From Phalacrocorax aristotelis (lineage: Eukaryota > Chordata > Aves > Suliformes > Phalacrocoracidae): a stretch of DNA of 64,000 nt. Made by a program: the position numbers and the translations under genes. Of the stretch, positions 22,791 to 36,804 are shown piece by piece. The stretch spans positions 35,482,115 through 35,546,114 of the forward strand of contig NC_134278.1 in assembly GCF_949628215.1 (NCBI RefSeq), written 5' to 3'. How positions within the stretch are numbered: position 1 is the stretch's first letter; the number at the start of each line of letters is the position of its first letter. The notes below the pieces were generated by a model that was not told where the DNA came from, did not search any database, and saw only the letters and a program-made list of their open reading frames with translations.

Positions 22791-25700
22791 AAGTGGCACC
22801 TCTCATTCAGAGGACTGTGACCCTGCCTTTTACTATTTGCAATATGATGCCTTTTGTGACTTGGATTTTAGCTTCTGGCTCCTGCCATTTGAAGTGGCAG
22901 TGGTTCCCACAGCCAGCTGCCCCGTAACACGTGGTTCCTCTGGCATTCAGGAGCTCTGTTGCCATGTGTGTCACTCTGTGCAGAAAGGACATCTGCGCTA
23001 TGTTTGACATGCTTGAGGACATCTAGCATGGCATCGTTCCCTTCTTTCTGTCTCCTGCCCAGAGTAAAAAATCAGAATGTTTATTTCTCTCTAAAGAGTT
23101 TTATCGAATGAGGAACTGAAATCCTTATCTACTGGAGGATAATTCATGTTTCTTTTTATTACAGAAGTCCTTGTAGAAGAATAAAGGGAGGATAAATAAG
23201 CCACTATAGAAGAACTACTGAAACCTTTACCTTAAAAGTTAGATCCAAGAGGTTTTGTGATTACAGATGGTGGGACAAGTGAGATTTTGGGGATCAGTAT
23301 GAACGACAGACACAGGAATTGAATAGCTTTAGCATAAGAAATATATGCCTAATTTATTTTTTTATTTTAATCAGCCCAACACCAAACCACTCATGATTAA
23401 CCACATGTGCTTTGCCATCCTTTTATTTGTGTCCTTGCTTACGGCTTTTAAAGGGATATTTTTTCAGCAATCTGTAAGTAAGTATGTTCTGTAAGTAAGA
23501 ATGTTATTTGAGTCACATAACTAGATAATGTGAGGTTTTATGAATATCCGATCTACTACATTCTCAGATTTGAACTTGAGGATAAATTGTATATGTTTTT
23601 CTTCAGTGTGTATTTGTTGTCACAGTAACTGCAGTTTTCCCAATAAATGGAAATTGCATCGTTTCCTTAGCATTCAGGTTATTGCACTGAAATAGCGCCA
23701 TGAACTCACCACCATTTCTCCCTTCCTGTTGTCAAGCTAGATCTCATTTAGCTACAGGAACAGGCACTCAAACAGGTTAGTTTAGATACGTGCGCCTTAG
23801 AAAGCTGAAGCAAGTCTGCTTAGCCCCATTACATCCTATGACTCATGCATGTGTGGGAAAGACCTTATTTTCACAGAGATCTCTTAGATAAACAAGGCAA
23901 GTTGGCAGCAATTCGATTACACTGATGTTAGCAGTCTCCTGCTTTCTGTTGCATTCATTTTCTTTATATTTTCTGAAAAATGCAAGCAGTCTGATAAACT
24001 CTAATGAAAACTCTTGTACCAAGGACACATGATCTTTTCTTTTCAATTACTTTTTTGGATAGGAGCAGCCTTAAAACCAGTTTCTAAAAAAAATCCTTTT
24101 CTGTTATTACAATATAATCCACTTTTTCTCAGTTTCTTTTTTTAATTTTGCTAGTGAAGCTGTAGCTCTTGCTATCCACAGTCATAACACACTAGTTAGT
24201 TAGATACCTCCCCTCATCCAAACCTAAAAGCCTCTAAATACTGTGGACTTCAGATAGAAAATGGATTTAGCTTCCAAAATATTATTTTTACATATGCACC
24301 AGAACAAACTTTTGAACAGCATAAATCATAAAACATTATACTTTTTGACACCATTTCCCCAAAAAGGAAAAGTAAAGAAAGCAACTCTTACTGTATTAAA
24401 GCGCTCTTAAAGTATATAAATCAAACCAAAAAAAGATTACTGCAAATTCACTGAGGTTTTTGCTCTTGTTCTGAAAGTCCACTGGTTTATATCTGAATGA
24501 GTCTGGCCACATCATAGATAATTAAGAATTTAATTGCCTTAATCAGCTTTGAAATGAAACTCATTCAGTCAATGTACAGCTATCTTTTAGATTCACACAC
24601 CCCTTTGCTTGTGTCAGCTAACAGCAACTAGACGGGGTTGCCCATTTAAGGGAAAAAATACAAGCTCCAGCCTATTTCCCTGTACTTCAGATGTGTTTGT
24701 CCCACTCCTTCAGCAATGCATTCTGTAACACCAAAAAGCATTTCTTTTTTTACAGAAGGCATGCACAAATGCACACACATATGCACATTTCTGATTAAGT
24801 TTCAGTTCTCACAGAGCTGCCAAATTAAGGAACTAGATGTTGGAATTCTTCATTTTCTTCTCAGTTCTATAATACCACATATAGTAATCTTCTGTTAACT
24901 GGGGGGAAAAAAAACCAATGCCATTTCATTTACTAGAACACTAGTCACTAAACCGCCCAGGATAAATCATGTACATTAACAGCTGTGTATCTATAGAAGA
25001 ATGATTTCAAAATAAAATACAACTGCACTTTTTTAATATATATTTTTAATTGTAGAAATTGCCTCTTCCTCTGTATTTGTGAAGTGTGTAAACCATTTTG
25101 GAGGAGACCGCAATCTATGTAATCTTTCATATCATCTTTAGAGCTAGCATTTGCATGCTTTACTCGTGGAAAAGATTTAGAGATACAGTCCAGGCAAAGC
25201 AGAATGTGAATGATAGGGCAAAGCCATCTTGAATTAAAAATATGAAACCAAAACAAATAAACCTGTCCCAATTTAGGAAGACTTTGTGTTTGCACTGTTA
25301 TTAGTACTTATTTTGCTATAATGGTAAGAATAAAAAGTAATACAGAAAGTGCAGATTATCTGCAGAAGGTGGAGGAATAGGTGAAAAGACCCAAAAGAAA
25401 AGGAAAAATCTAATCAAGTATCCAGAAAGGCACAATTTTCACAAGAACCTTTGGTGTCACATAGTCTTCAATATGACTACAGACTCCCACTATCTCTCCC
25501 AAGCAGGAAATAGGCACAATTGTTCCTGTCCTTTGGACACCGGTACTCAAATAATAAGTAGAGGACTGTGTTATAAATGTTTTACTTCTCTAGTGTCACT
25601 AACTTGGTACAAATACTAGCTACTAAACAATAAAAGGAGAGGTTAAGACACCTTAATTCATTATGAAATAATTGTTTCCTCAGTTTTCCAACATCCTCCA

Positions 25701-26058
25701 ATATCAAGAAAAGCCTGTATTTCCCTCAAAATTCCCAGTATTCTCTATAAAATTAGGAAAGAATTTTCAGTAGAAAACACTGAGAGAGATGAAAAGAGAA
25801 AAGCCTAAAAATTAAAAGCACCAGATTATGGCTATTTTGTCACATACACTATTTAATCTTTCTAGCTTTTATTTCTTATCTCAGGTTTTATATACGAAAT
25901 AATTTTTGTGAAATAGGAAGCATAAATAGTGGCATTCCTTCTCCTTTTTTTTCTTGTTTCATCTGGCTTCTTCACAAATATTGTAGCTCTATTTCTCCAA
26001 ATGGCATTTTAGACAGGACAAAATAGAAAGACAAAACCCCTGACCTCAAATTCAGTTC
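22791..26058. other. AT-rich non-coding DNA, no gene recognised
   Basis: No coding exon or named repeat. Two GTAAGTAAG words (23472-23480 and 23491-23499) resemble splice donors but no recognisable coding sequence lies upstream, so they are most likely chance. Confidence 0.5.
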
Positions 26059-26142
26059 ATATATTAATTATTATATTATTGTATTATTGTATTATAATTA
26101 TAATATTGTATATTATAATATTAGTACTATATGTAATATTAT
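26059..26142. repeat. AT-rich low-complexity tract
   Basis: Almost pure A/T made of TATTATTGTAT, ATAATTATAAT and AATATT words, many self-complementary, so the region could extrude small cruciforms or melt easily. No longer-period tandem unit is clear. Confidence 0.9.
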
Positions 26143-26879
26143 GGCAAACCGCAACAACAGAACTTGAGAAAGGAAGGGAAGAAACAGGAAATTAGAGAAA
26201 GAGTAAAATGTCTCTTAGGAAAAAAATGATTTGGACAGGAATATATATGATCCATTTTTTTAAATGCTCTTGAGGGGACTGGAAATTTATCTGTTAATTA
26301 TTGAACACTAAGACTTGATCTTATTAAACTCAAAGGAAATCTCACTCTTAATTCAGTGGCATAAACCTGGCCTCTGACTCAGCACAGCTCTGAGGCACAT
26401 TCTTAATTTATGCCTGGGGGCACATCAACCGAGTTAGATGAGATTACCAAAATCTTTAAATTAAGCATGTGTGCAATCTGTGCCAACAGAAAGATCCTGT
26501 ATCAGGAGGAGTTTTACTGATACACCTGTATCAGTAAAAAGCTTTTAGCATGGAAATGGCTACACTGGTGAAACAATGACCCAGAGGAACAAAATATGAC
26601 ATACTAGTAAAATCAGAGATTATCCAATACACTTACACTTAGTCCACAAGCTCCTTCCAGGAAGCACAACTATATCTTCAGGAGTCCTACCTGGGTTGAC
26701 ATAGCTCTGTTAGTAGGCAAGTTTAGTTGTTCCATGACATTAGTGTCATGTGCTACAGGGAGAGGCACTACAGAAAACTCATATGTCATTAGGTCAATTT
26801 CAAGCTTACTAAAGCCAGTACATAGAGGATGGACCAGTTAACGTCAGAGCCAAAGGTCACTAGTCTACCAGATATGAGC
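26143..26879. other. Non-coding DNA containing one perfect hairpin
   Basis: AT-rich sequence with no recognised gene. The only structured element I can point to is the hairpin at 26512-26539, described separately. Confidence 0.5.
26512..26539. repeat. Perfect 13-bp-arm hairpin
   Basis: The arm TTTTACTGATACA (26512-26524) and its exact complement TGTATCAGTAAAA (26527-26539) are separated by CC. A third copy of part of the motif, CCTGTATCAG, lies at 26496-26505 in the same orientation as the right arm (26525-26534). This is a local inverted plus direct duplication, well beyond typical random palindromes. Function is unknown. Confidence 0.9.
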
Positions 26880-27150
26880 AGGAGGAGTACGGGAAAATCA
26901 GGGCAGATGTAGGCAGGGACAGAACAGTGCTGAGCTTTGAAGACGAATTTCAAGTCTTTGTATTTGGTGTTAAAAGGAACTAGACATTCTCTAAAGAGAT
27001 TGAAAGACTGAGGTGATGACAAAACACTCAGTTAAGATGATGACTTTACCTGTGGCTAGATTGATTAAAAGAAGCTGGAAATTATAATATTGCTGTAATG
27101 AAGGTGAAAGAATGAGCCACAGGCAGAGTCTGGAAATGGATTCAGACTGG
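26880..27150 (+). repeat. Possible ancient unclassified interspersed repeat
   Basis: The text 'GTGCTGAGCTTTGAAGACGAA ... TTTGTATTTGGTGTTAAAAGGA ... GAGATTGAAAGACTGAGGTGATGAC ... GATGATGACTTTACC ... TATTGCTGTAATGAAGGTG' follows the order of words I associate with an old, widespread amniote repeat. That pattern reads roughly: tissue-like gaga word, 'tttgtatttgatgtg', 'ttcaaagagaggggtgacatg', 'aatgatcttt', 'atgttgcagtaatcaagatg'. The match is from memory and loose. Family identity and boundaries are uncertain. Confidence 0.25.
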
Positions 27151-30100
27151 GGGCAATACACTGTCTTTAGCACCGTGAAAGGCACCATTCATTCAACAGT
27201 TACGGGAATATACACAAAATCAAAATAATATATAATGGGGAAAAAAATCGGGTATGCTATGTCTACTCGTCTTCCAAGAAAATCTCTACAATGGAGTGTA
27301 TCGCCAAAACCTAAATTACTTTCTGATTTGATATAAAATTGAGCTTGGTTTCACTGTAGTCATTAGCAGAATTGGCTGTTCTTCAAATATGAAACCATCT
27401 GTTGAATAGCCACATTACATATTCCACAGATTTGATTGGAAAATCCCAGAGCCTCTTTGTGGACACCTGTTGAGAAGAGTAACTTTAGCCGCCTCCTCCA
27501 TTTTGAAGTGAAAGGAAGACAGATGTATGTAAAACCACAACTCCATGTGTTAGAGTTGGAAGTTGCTATCAAACTGCTCAAAAGTCACTTCATTTTATAG
27601 TTATCAGGCTAATAATTTTCCTTTTGCTTTTAAAAACTTTGCTAAAAGTAAATTGTGCAAGAAAAGTAAATATATAAAGCCGTACATTATGCTGAGCAAC
27701 AACTAAAACCAAAGAGCAGTCAATAATTAGCATAGCATTTTCCCAGATTTTGTCATCCCTATATATTTAAAAGGTCAAATTTGCCATTTCTCCACAGTTT
27801 ATTATTTGCCAATTAACACAGTCAAAATAAGAAACAGTTATTTTCACTCTGATGTCAAACAACAAAAACTGTACAAATCATATTGTCTCAGTTTTAGTTC
27901 TCACTGCACAGCTTTCTTATGAAAAAATAACTTTCTCAGGATATGTCTATATTAAAAAGTAATACCAAAGTTTCCTTTTGAGATTTAGATTTGGGATACC
28001 ACAGTGCTGTAGTAATCCCACAGTAATGATTATCACGTTAAGTCATGGCCACCAAAAAGTACTCCTATATAGTGCTTAAGTAGTGTGCCCCTTGCTACAA
28101 AATGAAATGTAGACCATATTATTTCTACTTCTAAGAATTTTTCTCCATCCTAATACTTCATTTATCTTATTGTTTCACAGGCAGTTACATTCTCAGCCAC
28201 CAAGTCAAAGCTGCTTCAGAGTATTTTAATTTCATCTAATCTGTAAGCATTTCACTGCTAAGATGTGGTATTGATGTCATTTATATAGCATGCGGGGATG
28301 AAACTAGAATGATTTAGCTAAAGCAAGACCTTCTCATCTTCCTAAGGCAGTCCCAGAATCCACAGGCTAAGTGTCAGACACCACAGAGAGTCATCATAGA
28401 CTCAGTCAGTCCACTCCTTCTTTAGGACAAATATTTTTCTTCTGAGACAATTCTACATAAATCTGTGAACAGGGTTTTTGCACGGGTTAAGTGCATTCTT
28501 TAAATCTTTGCCTTCATAACTGAATTCAGATTGCATATGAATTCATAATCAGTACATCTTTTAAAAATTCATGCATACTAGATTTCTTTTGCTTGGAGAA
28601 AATGGCTTTAAAAGACAGGGTGAGGGGGATTAATTGTTCAATTGACCAAACAGATTTTGTCATCTTAGACAAAGCAAATCATACTAAGCAATTCATCTCT
28701 TAAATTACATGACCATTATGCGACCATAGGATATGCATTTCCAACAGACAAACAGGCTTCCATTCTGCTGGCTGGGTAAAACATCTGATAACTAGTTTCT
28801 CATTTATTTTGCTAAAAGAAACAAACAATGACCCAGCTCAAGCACACTTGGGTACAATAAACAAAAGGCCAGTCTTAGAATGGTTGCATATACAGCTAAT
28901 CAATCAAGCAGAGATTAGTATTCGTTCTGTGTGAATAAGTACAAGAGGAAGAACCAAGAGCTGTTGTCACAAGGATAGTACGAAAGGCACCAGGTGTGCT
29001 TGTGTGTTAAAAGTTAGTATGGAAAGAAAAAGTACAAATGTGCTGGGTCACCAAATATTCAGTTAATTCAGTTGCTGAATGTCTATTTCCTCTTACTTCT
29101 CACACAGGCTGTCACCATTTGTAATAGCTGCTAGTCTATCACTGGTAAGGGATGATATGTATTCTATTCTTAAATGTTGGTTTGTCTTCTGAAAGCAGAT
29201 ATAAGCAAGATACATGTCAAAATCTATACACATTTTTTCATACTACTAGCTACTTGATTGTGCTTGTTCTAAGAACTGCAAAAGTTATTTAAGCAACGTT
29301 TTTCTGTGATGAAAGCATAAAAAGAAATCTAAAACTTCTACCCCAGCTTTCATCTAGTGACATTTCCAAATAATGCAGAAGATTGTTCATAGAAGGAAAG
29401 ATGCAATAGTCACTAGAAGAGAAAATAACTTCTTTCAAAAAGAATGCATTGGAGTGGTTAGCTCAGCCTTACCTGTCAGCAACACGAACCTAGAAATATA
29501 TCCTTTACACCGCAAGATCCCAGTAGCTCGTCCCACAGCACTACCACAGTAGTAGACTGATCCAGCCCAGGAGAACACAAAGAGAGAAACTTTTCCCACT
29601 TTTCTAGGTCTACCAGCAGCTGAAGTAATGAAGGAAATGGGGTAGAGAACAGAAAACCGGAGCTGCTTCTCGCAGAAATCCCAGGCAGGAGAAGTAGGAG
29701 GTATACTCTGTCTGTGTCTCACCCAGACTTTTGTTTAAAAGTTTTTTCAACTGTTGCTAGGTGGTGTTAGGCTTTGGCAGTTTAGTTCTCAGATTGTATT
29801 TCCCCTCTTCTGGTCTCTTCACACAGTGTTACAGCAATGACTTTGTTGAGCTGAGCTCGCTTGTGCTATATTTAACCAGTGTTCTCAGCAAGTCAAGCCT
29901 GTCAACAGCTGAGAAGTTTGGAGCAGGCTTTGCTGAGTTCCTCAGCTGCTGAATTATCAGTGGATGTAGCACTGCACAGCCCAGCTACTACATTCACTGA
30001 AAGATTGTGGGGAAACTGTCAAATCCTTTTAAGGGCTTCCAGTGACTTCACGGGAGTAATTACTATTTAAAGCACTAAGTACAAGATGTGTATTTAGGCA

Positions 30101-33100
30101 TATATTTTAGACTGCTAGAGAAAGAATACTTGCGTTCACAGCAGATGAGTTCAATTATTTATATAGTGAGGATTTTCCTAGGACAAGTAGGAAGTTTATA
30201 ATTTGAAAGGTATGCACTTCACTTGAGGAAAAATTACATGTGGGGAGAACTTTTTGCAGCATTATTTTTTACAGAGTTCAAATATATTAAGATGACACGG
30301 AGAAATTAATGAAAGGCTTAGGCTGGAAAGTTTTCAGTGTGATATTTATTTCAAAGACAACCTTTTTCTCCCAGACGAAGAGCTTCCTACAGTAATTCCT
30401 ACTCTGTCTCCAGCTCTCACTGAAGAAGAAAAGGAAGCCACACAAATACCAATTTGTTTGAGATGAGTACTAGAGACGCATTACTCCAGGGCTGTATACA
30501 TTCTGATGCATGCACACTTGCTTCTGGATCTAATTACTGTTCCTACATCTAAGCCGTAAGTCTCTCAATCAACAGACCAGCAGTAACATTGGGCAGCTTT
30601 CAGCCCACAAACCACCATGATATCAAGATTCTCCAAAGATGCTGCAGATCTCAGACTCCAGAGCAAAGTTCTACCACCTCATGGCAGAACAGCCCCTGTA
30701 AACACCTCTGGCAAGGAAAATTCCTTACCCCAACACCTCTGTTCTCATCTGAGCTGTGCTTTAGAGTGAAATGCAGAACGGGCCTCCTTTGGAAAGCTTT
30801 TCCCTACTGATGGCTTGCGATATTCCTCTAGGGTTAGATGAAGAGGAAGACAAGAAAGAAGAAAGGGAAGAAAAAAGTAGAAAGATGCTAAAAAATTTGC
30901 TTGTCAATATTTATACATGGAGACACTCCAAACTTTCAGAGCAAATAAGATTCGAGCCCCTCAGTGATCCTGGGTCACTGTGCAAATAGTAGGATGGGTA
31001 GTGACAAGGTGTCTTGCTCTTTGTGGCAGTTTTGACATGTGGGAACCTAATTGGCCACAACTATATCAGATATCAGGGGGTGAGTACAAGCCCTTACTGG
31101 AAGTAGGATTAGCTGTCTGGTTCTTTAACCCTGTCTCTGGAATGACTTCTGCTTGATCTGTGTTATTGTCTAAAAAAAGCAAGAAACAATAATAATTTAA
31201 AAACCCACTTTCATTCTCAAGGAGCTTATAAGGAGAAAATGAAGTAAATACTAGGTATTATGTCAAGTAACTGATATTTAGACATTGATGACACATTTAT
31301 AAATGTCCCAAGCACTTCCATCGTGCCAAATATATTTTATTTTGGAGGCCAAGTAATAATCACTAATATGATGTTGTCCATTTCAATATTTGACTTGGAC
31401 AGAATAGCTAGAATGTATAAAAATAGAAACACTTCTGTTTTACAGAAACAGCTATTGGGAAGATTATTATAGAGAAAGGTAATATATTGTCACAAAGTTC
31501 AGTGTTACATGCTTACACTTTGAAAGTGAGTTACATATATCCACATTCTAAAAAGAACATCTAATTTTGTTCCTTCATATAAAGTTGAGGTACTCTAACC
31601 AGATGAATAACTTTTTGACTATTCTGGCCTTAAGTTCTCACTCAAAGTGCAATATTAGTAGTACTTTATCCATTCAAGTATAATAAATCAGGCAAACAAA
31701 ACAATTAACTTGGCCCATAAATCTCAGAAAAACCAAATGATCCTCAACATTTCTCTCCCATTAGTTAGTGGCACATTCACTGAGTGGAAAACAATACAAC
31801 TTCTTAGGAGGCAACCTCCACTGCCAGCCCTCGTGGGTGGCTTTCAATAGTGACCTGCTGATGCAAGTCTTTTTATTCTTGTACACTTGCAAACTTACTC
31901 CCCAGCTGTGCACCATAGATATTAATCCTGTCACACAGTGGGAATTTCAGCAAAAATTTGGGGAAATAGAAGACTTTGCAAGTGAATCAAAGAAAATATA
32001 AGGACTTCTAACACAGGAAAGAGTGTAATTAATCTGCATTACTGGAAGTATAAAACTTCTAACTTTGCCCACTATGAAAATGGTTCACATCTAAGTATTT
32101 CCCCTACTGATGATGGAAAAAATAGTTATAAAAAGATAAGCTGTGGAGACTAGGGAATAAGAGAAAAAAACAGAACCACAAAAGAAACTTCTTAGATTGG
32201 CATCCTACATTATGTCCTAATGTCAATATACAGCATCATTCTAAGTCCTAGTAGCATCCTACAACTAAATCTAAAAAGTTACTTTCTTATAATTTCTAAT
32301 AATTATGTTATCTCTTAATCAAGCAACCAGGGTACTTGAGACCAAGGTAAATACTTCTAAGAAAGTTTTTAATGGAAGCCAAAGCTCTCAGCATTATTTC
32401 AATCAAAACACCAAAGGCCAGAGCAACACAAAGCAAAAGGGACACAATGTGGCTCTAGAGATTGAACAAGAGCAGCAGCCAGGCCTGTTACCATTTTTGG
32501 AGATAATGTTAGCTACAAATGAAGAAGAGGGATTGTCATTGTTCACACTATCATATTTCTCTGTTCTTCCTTTACTAGAAAATGGAAGAAAAATTTTTAT
32601 GACCTGAGCTGCTTTAGAGAAATTCCAGACTTGAGGCAGAAATTACTGGCAGAAAATCCATGGGTATTTATAGAGAAGATCAAAACAGATGTCTTCTTCT
32701 GACCTTATTGGTCCCTCTTGACCTTAAAATGTGTGCCTGTAAATAAGCTTTTTCTGGAACACATACAACACTATTACTACATAACTTTTATCTCAGCTAT
32801 CCATCACTGTAGTGTACATCTCATTCTCTTAAGTCATAGAGGCATCCAGAGATACAGCCTTCTACCTTTGCCCTTTTCAAATATTTTACATCATAATTCA
32901 CAGGACAAATATACTAGAAACAAATCTATCTAAATGGGCTTAGAGTTTCTTAACTGTATGTCCTGAGGTGCTCTATTATGTGTATAATTCTGTGTGAGCA
33001 ACCACCGTCAGTTCTTCATTAACTTGGTCCTTAAAATGCATTAAAGTTAGATTCATCAGTATTTTAGTTTCTAATAAATTAATTTCTCGTTTGCTTGAAG

Positions 33101-33920
33101 GGCAGTGCACCATAGTCTTCTGACACCCGGCTTTCATAATAGTTACTGCTTACTTCCATAAAAGCTATATTATTTTAGATTTTGCTACTGCTTTTGACTT
33201 TGATTTGGCTTTACAGTATAACTTGTGCTGCTTTACAGTATGTTGGAAGGGAGGGTGTTTGATCATGTTTTGATTAATCTGATCCTGGTGGCACCCCCTG
33301 AAATCTATAGTTTGAGAGGGCTAGGTATTTATTTATTTCATTTTTCCAGATACTATTGTCACCTTATAAAACCTGCTATTGCTTTTTAGATATTAGGTCT
33401 GCTATATCTTCAGCTCAAACACCTGCTTTTTCAGAACCAAAGGAAAAAAAAGAAACACATTTCTGCCATTTAGCTTATAGATTTAGTTTTGTTGTCTACT
33501 TTATAATCTTGCCACGTTAACGAAACTAAAAAAACTTTGTGACGTTCTGCAATCCAAATATTTTCCCAGATACATAAATTCTTGTCCTAAGAAAAACATG
33601 TAGAATTAAAAACTGAATTGCATAATTAACACTGCTATTTATATTTTTCTTACATTATTTCCTTTTTTGACATCTGCAAAACATATGCCATTAGTCTTAA
33701 TTTTGCTAGTGGTAAACATGTCAGACATATTAAAAAAATCAGTGCCTTAAGATCCTGGCCACAGTCACAAACCTCCAGGAACATTTACTGGAGTTTTATC
33801 CTTTCCTGTAATAGCTTTGCGGCTTTATCACTGAAATAAAAACAGGGTGTCTTTTATTTTGATTCTTCATATGCTGTCTTGATCTATATTCTGCCTTTAA
33901 AAAGGATTTTTGGCTTTGGC
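27151..33920. other. AT-rich non-coding DNA, no gene recognised
   Basis: Over 6 kb read without finding an exon, RNA gene or named repeat. Open frames reach 100 codons (32305-32607 plus) but have no domain and are not bounded by convincing splice sites. Likely intergenic or intronic. Confidence 0.5.
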
Positions 33921-33938
33921 TTTTTTTTTTTTTTTTTT
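33921..33938. repeat. Poly(T) run, 18 bp
   Basis: Eighteen consecutive T. No retrocopy-like sequence could be recognised on the minus strand upstream of it, so it is listed only as a homopolymer. Confidence 0.95.
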
Positions 33939-36755
33939 GTAATTTTAATACTGGCATTTCATAAGTCTTCTCCAAATGAAGTGAGGTGCAGTTCAGAGAG
34001 GACTTGAGACAGTTCGATAAATAGCCACATCAAGAACATCAGATGGCCCATCACACTTAGAGGGGCACAGCACTGCCTACAAAAAATGACAGAAAAAACA
34101 GTGATAACTTTACAATCATGTATTGACACTTTTGGGTCCAAAGCCCCAGAACCTAGCTCTCACTTACAGCTGGGTGAAATGGAGAGAGTCTGAAGCACGA
34201 GTCTGGAGGAAAGTGCCAAATCAGACCTCTGGAAATGGAGTAAATCATCTTATTTGCTTTGCTGCCACACCCCAGGAGTGGTATGCTACTTGCTCAAAGA
34301 CTATGATAAAAATGAGCTGAACATGGATTAATTGCTTTTAAGGCCAGAATAAACTATTTTCATAATCTAATACAGCCTCCTACACAGGAAAGTCTGTGGA
34401 ATTTTCCTCATGCAAAACAGCAAGTTGCAGTGAATTAAAGCACATATTAAAGCACATGTTTTAGAAAGATTGTATAAATCAAATATGGATACTTTACCAC
34501 AGCAATGTATAATGCAGTCCAACAGCTAATTATACTTATTTTTCAAGCAAACTGGAGCTTCGCAATTTATTTCTAGTTTGTTGGCTGACTTTAGCTCCTA
34601 GCCCATGAGATGGCTAGTCAGTGGCCTTCAACCTCTCTCAATTTGTACAATTCTAAAAATGTTCCTGTGGAGATTAACAACCCTGCAGAGAAAATCTAAG
34701 CCTACAGGAGCTAGCCATGTTTTTCCTGGGTTTTGTGGCTGTCTTGGAAATAGTGCCCAGATACCCCTGGAGCACAGAGTGAAAACAATTCTACACCACT
34801 TTTCACTAAGTAGGTAATTAAAAATCATTATCAAGTCAGTTCTAAGCCTTCTCTTTTAAGGACTACATATAGTGAGCTTCTTACTGTCCCTTAGCAGATA
34901 TTTGTATATTATGAAAGAATGCACTGTCATTACCTACAGTTGTTAAAAAAAATAATTAAGCAGATAAGCAAGCATCCTACTTGTCTAATCCTTGAAAGGA
35001 CACCTAGAATATTTCAATAATAGTCCAATGACAAGATGTTGCATTGAATGAAAATAGTCCTGCATTTTCTCAAGATTTATTTGTGCACTATTCAGCCCTG
35101 AAGGGAGTCCAAAAGAACTGCTATAGATTTTTGTAACATAACCAAAATATCACCTTCCATTTAATATTAGCATTAATCTTACTTTTATAAAGATCTGTCT
35201 AAAGGAAAAAAAGCTTGGAAAGGAACATGAAGATACCAGCTGCAGGTAGGTAATTATCAGCAGCACATACAAAGAATATTACAAACACTTGCTCTTAACG
35301 AATCAAATACAAACTTCCCTTACACTTTTAATGGAATAAGACCAAACAAAACATTCTTCTCCTTGTAGCTCAGCTTAATTGTGTTCAACCCACTTAGCAC
35401 CCCTGACTTTTTAGCAAATCTAACAAGCTGTGAATGAGAAAACTGTAGTTTAATTGCAGTCAGTAGATCAACATCTATTTTATACCGGTCTGGTCTGTTT
35501 ATGGTCAGGGTCTGGCCATTTATCTATAAGAGGGCTTCAATTCTTTCTGCTGCTTTCTGCTTTCCAATGGCTTGCAGGAAAACTGGAATTATCAAATAGA
35601 TGCAATTCCATTATTGTAATTACATAACAGTACAGATATCAACAGAACTTGTTAAGATCCCTCTGCTCTAGATGTGATCTTTACCAGATCTCTCCCTTCC
35701 ATACAAATGAGCCATTCTCAAATGAAATGCAGCAGTCTGAGGTGAAACATGGCAGCCTTTGTAAACTAAGAATATTACACAGGTATACAGACCAGAAGTA
35801 ATAGAATATATTATCCAAACAAAACAGACCATCTGAATATAATATTAAAGCTGCAACACCTAAGGGCTAGATCACCAAGAACAGCATTCTTTACCTTTGC
35901 AAACAGTGTCATGCACTCATGGATGTCCTAGGAGGTGACGCTCTGGTTTTCACATCTCCAAGAACACAGTGCCACCTATCTATACTTTAGGGTTAATTCA
36001 CGGTAGAAGGTGGGAGAGGATGGGGAGAAGGGGCTATATTCCCTGCACCCAGCTGAGGACCATCCGTCACTCTCTTGCTTGGTTTCCTGTGGGCTGGGGG
36101 AGGCTGCTTCTACTGCACATCCCCAGACCGCAGCTGCATTTCCCGTAAGACACTGGTTTCTGTCATCAACTCAGTGCCATTTGCATGTTTCATTTCAAAT
36201 TCTGACTGGTTATACCTTACTTTGCTTAAGACATTGTAAGCTTACACTCTCACCATTAGTACTGCAGATTTTATTGACAGAAGCCTAAACTCATTATTAC
36301 ATTATCTCTGGACCTGTAGAATCCAATTGCTGAGGAGAACAGAGTGGCTAAAACATGTATAAGCATCCCGATAGCTTCAAAATAGGTACCTGCCTGGAGT
36401 TCTCTATCTAGGAAAGGGTAGGCTGGCAGGAGCAGCCTTTCCTAATTCTGCCTCCCTGGAAGCCTCAGGACAAGATGCCCCAGAGATGAGCCACAAATGT
36501 ACTCCAGATGTTAATACCAGTCCAACTAACTTTTTCGTGAAGAACTGTCTCTAGCTGCATGATAAAACTCTACACATACACCTCTCAGTCATAGCATTTG
36601 CAAGAGTAATTTGTGTGCACTGAGCAGGAGAACAAGACGAGAGCCAAGGCACTTAGATTCAGGCACAAGTCCATGCTCGAGGAACATCTCTGCAAGGGAC
36701 CACAGGCAGGGTTTTGAAACTCAAGATTATAATTTCCATGAAGGATCAAAGATAT
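33939..36755. other. AT-rich non-coding DNA, no gene recognised
   Basis: No gene, RNA or named repeat supported. Open frames are under 95 codons and featureless. Confidence 0.5.
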
Positions 36756-36804
36756 ATAAACATAAACATAAACATAAACATAAACATAAACATAAATATA
36801 AATA
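36756..36804. repeat. (ATAAAC)n hexanucleotide microsatellite
   Basis: Perfect ATAAAC units run from 36756 to about 36796, then degrade to ATAAAT-like units up to 36804. Translations through it give artefactual alternating His-Lys or Tyr-Val runs. It is not the vertebrate telomere hexamer. Confidence 0.95.

Noticed and set aside
23472..23499. Two GTAAGTAAG donor-like words
   Set aside because: They form a short tandem duplication in AT-rich DNA with no upstream coding sequence.
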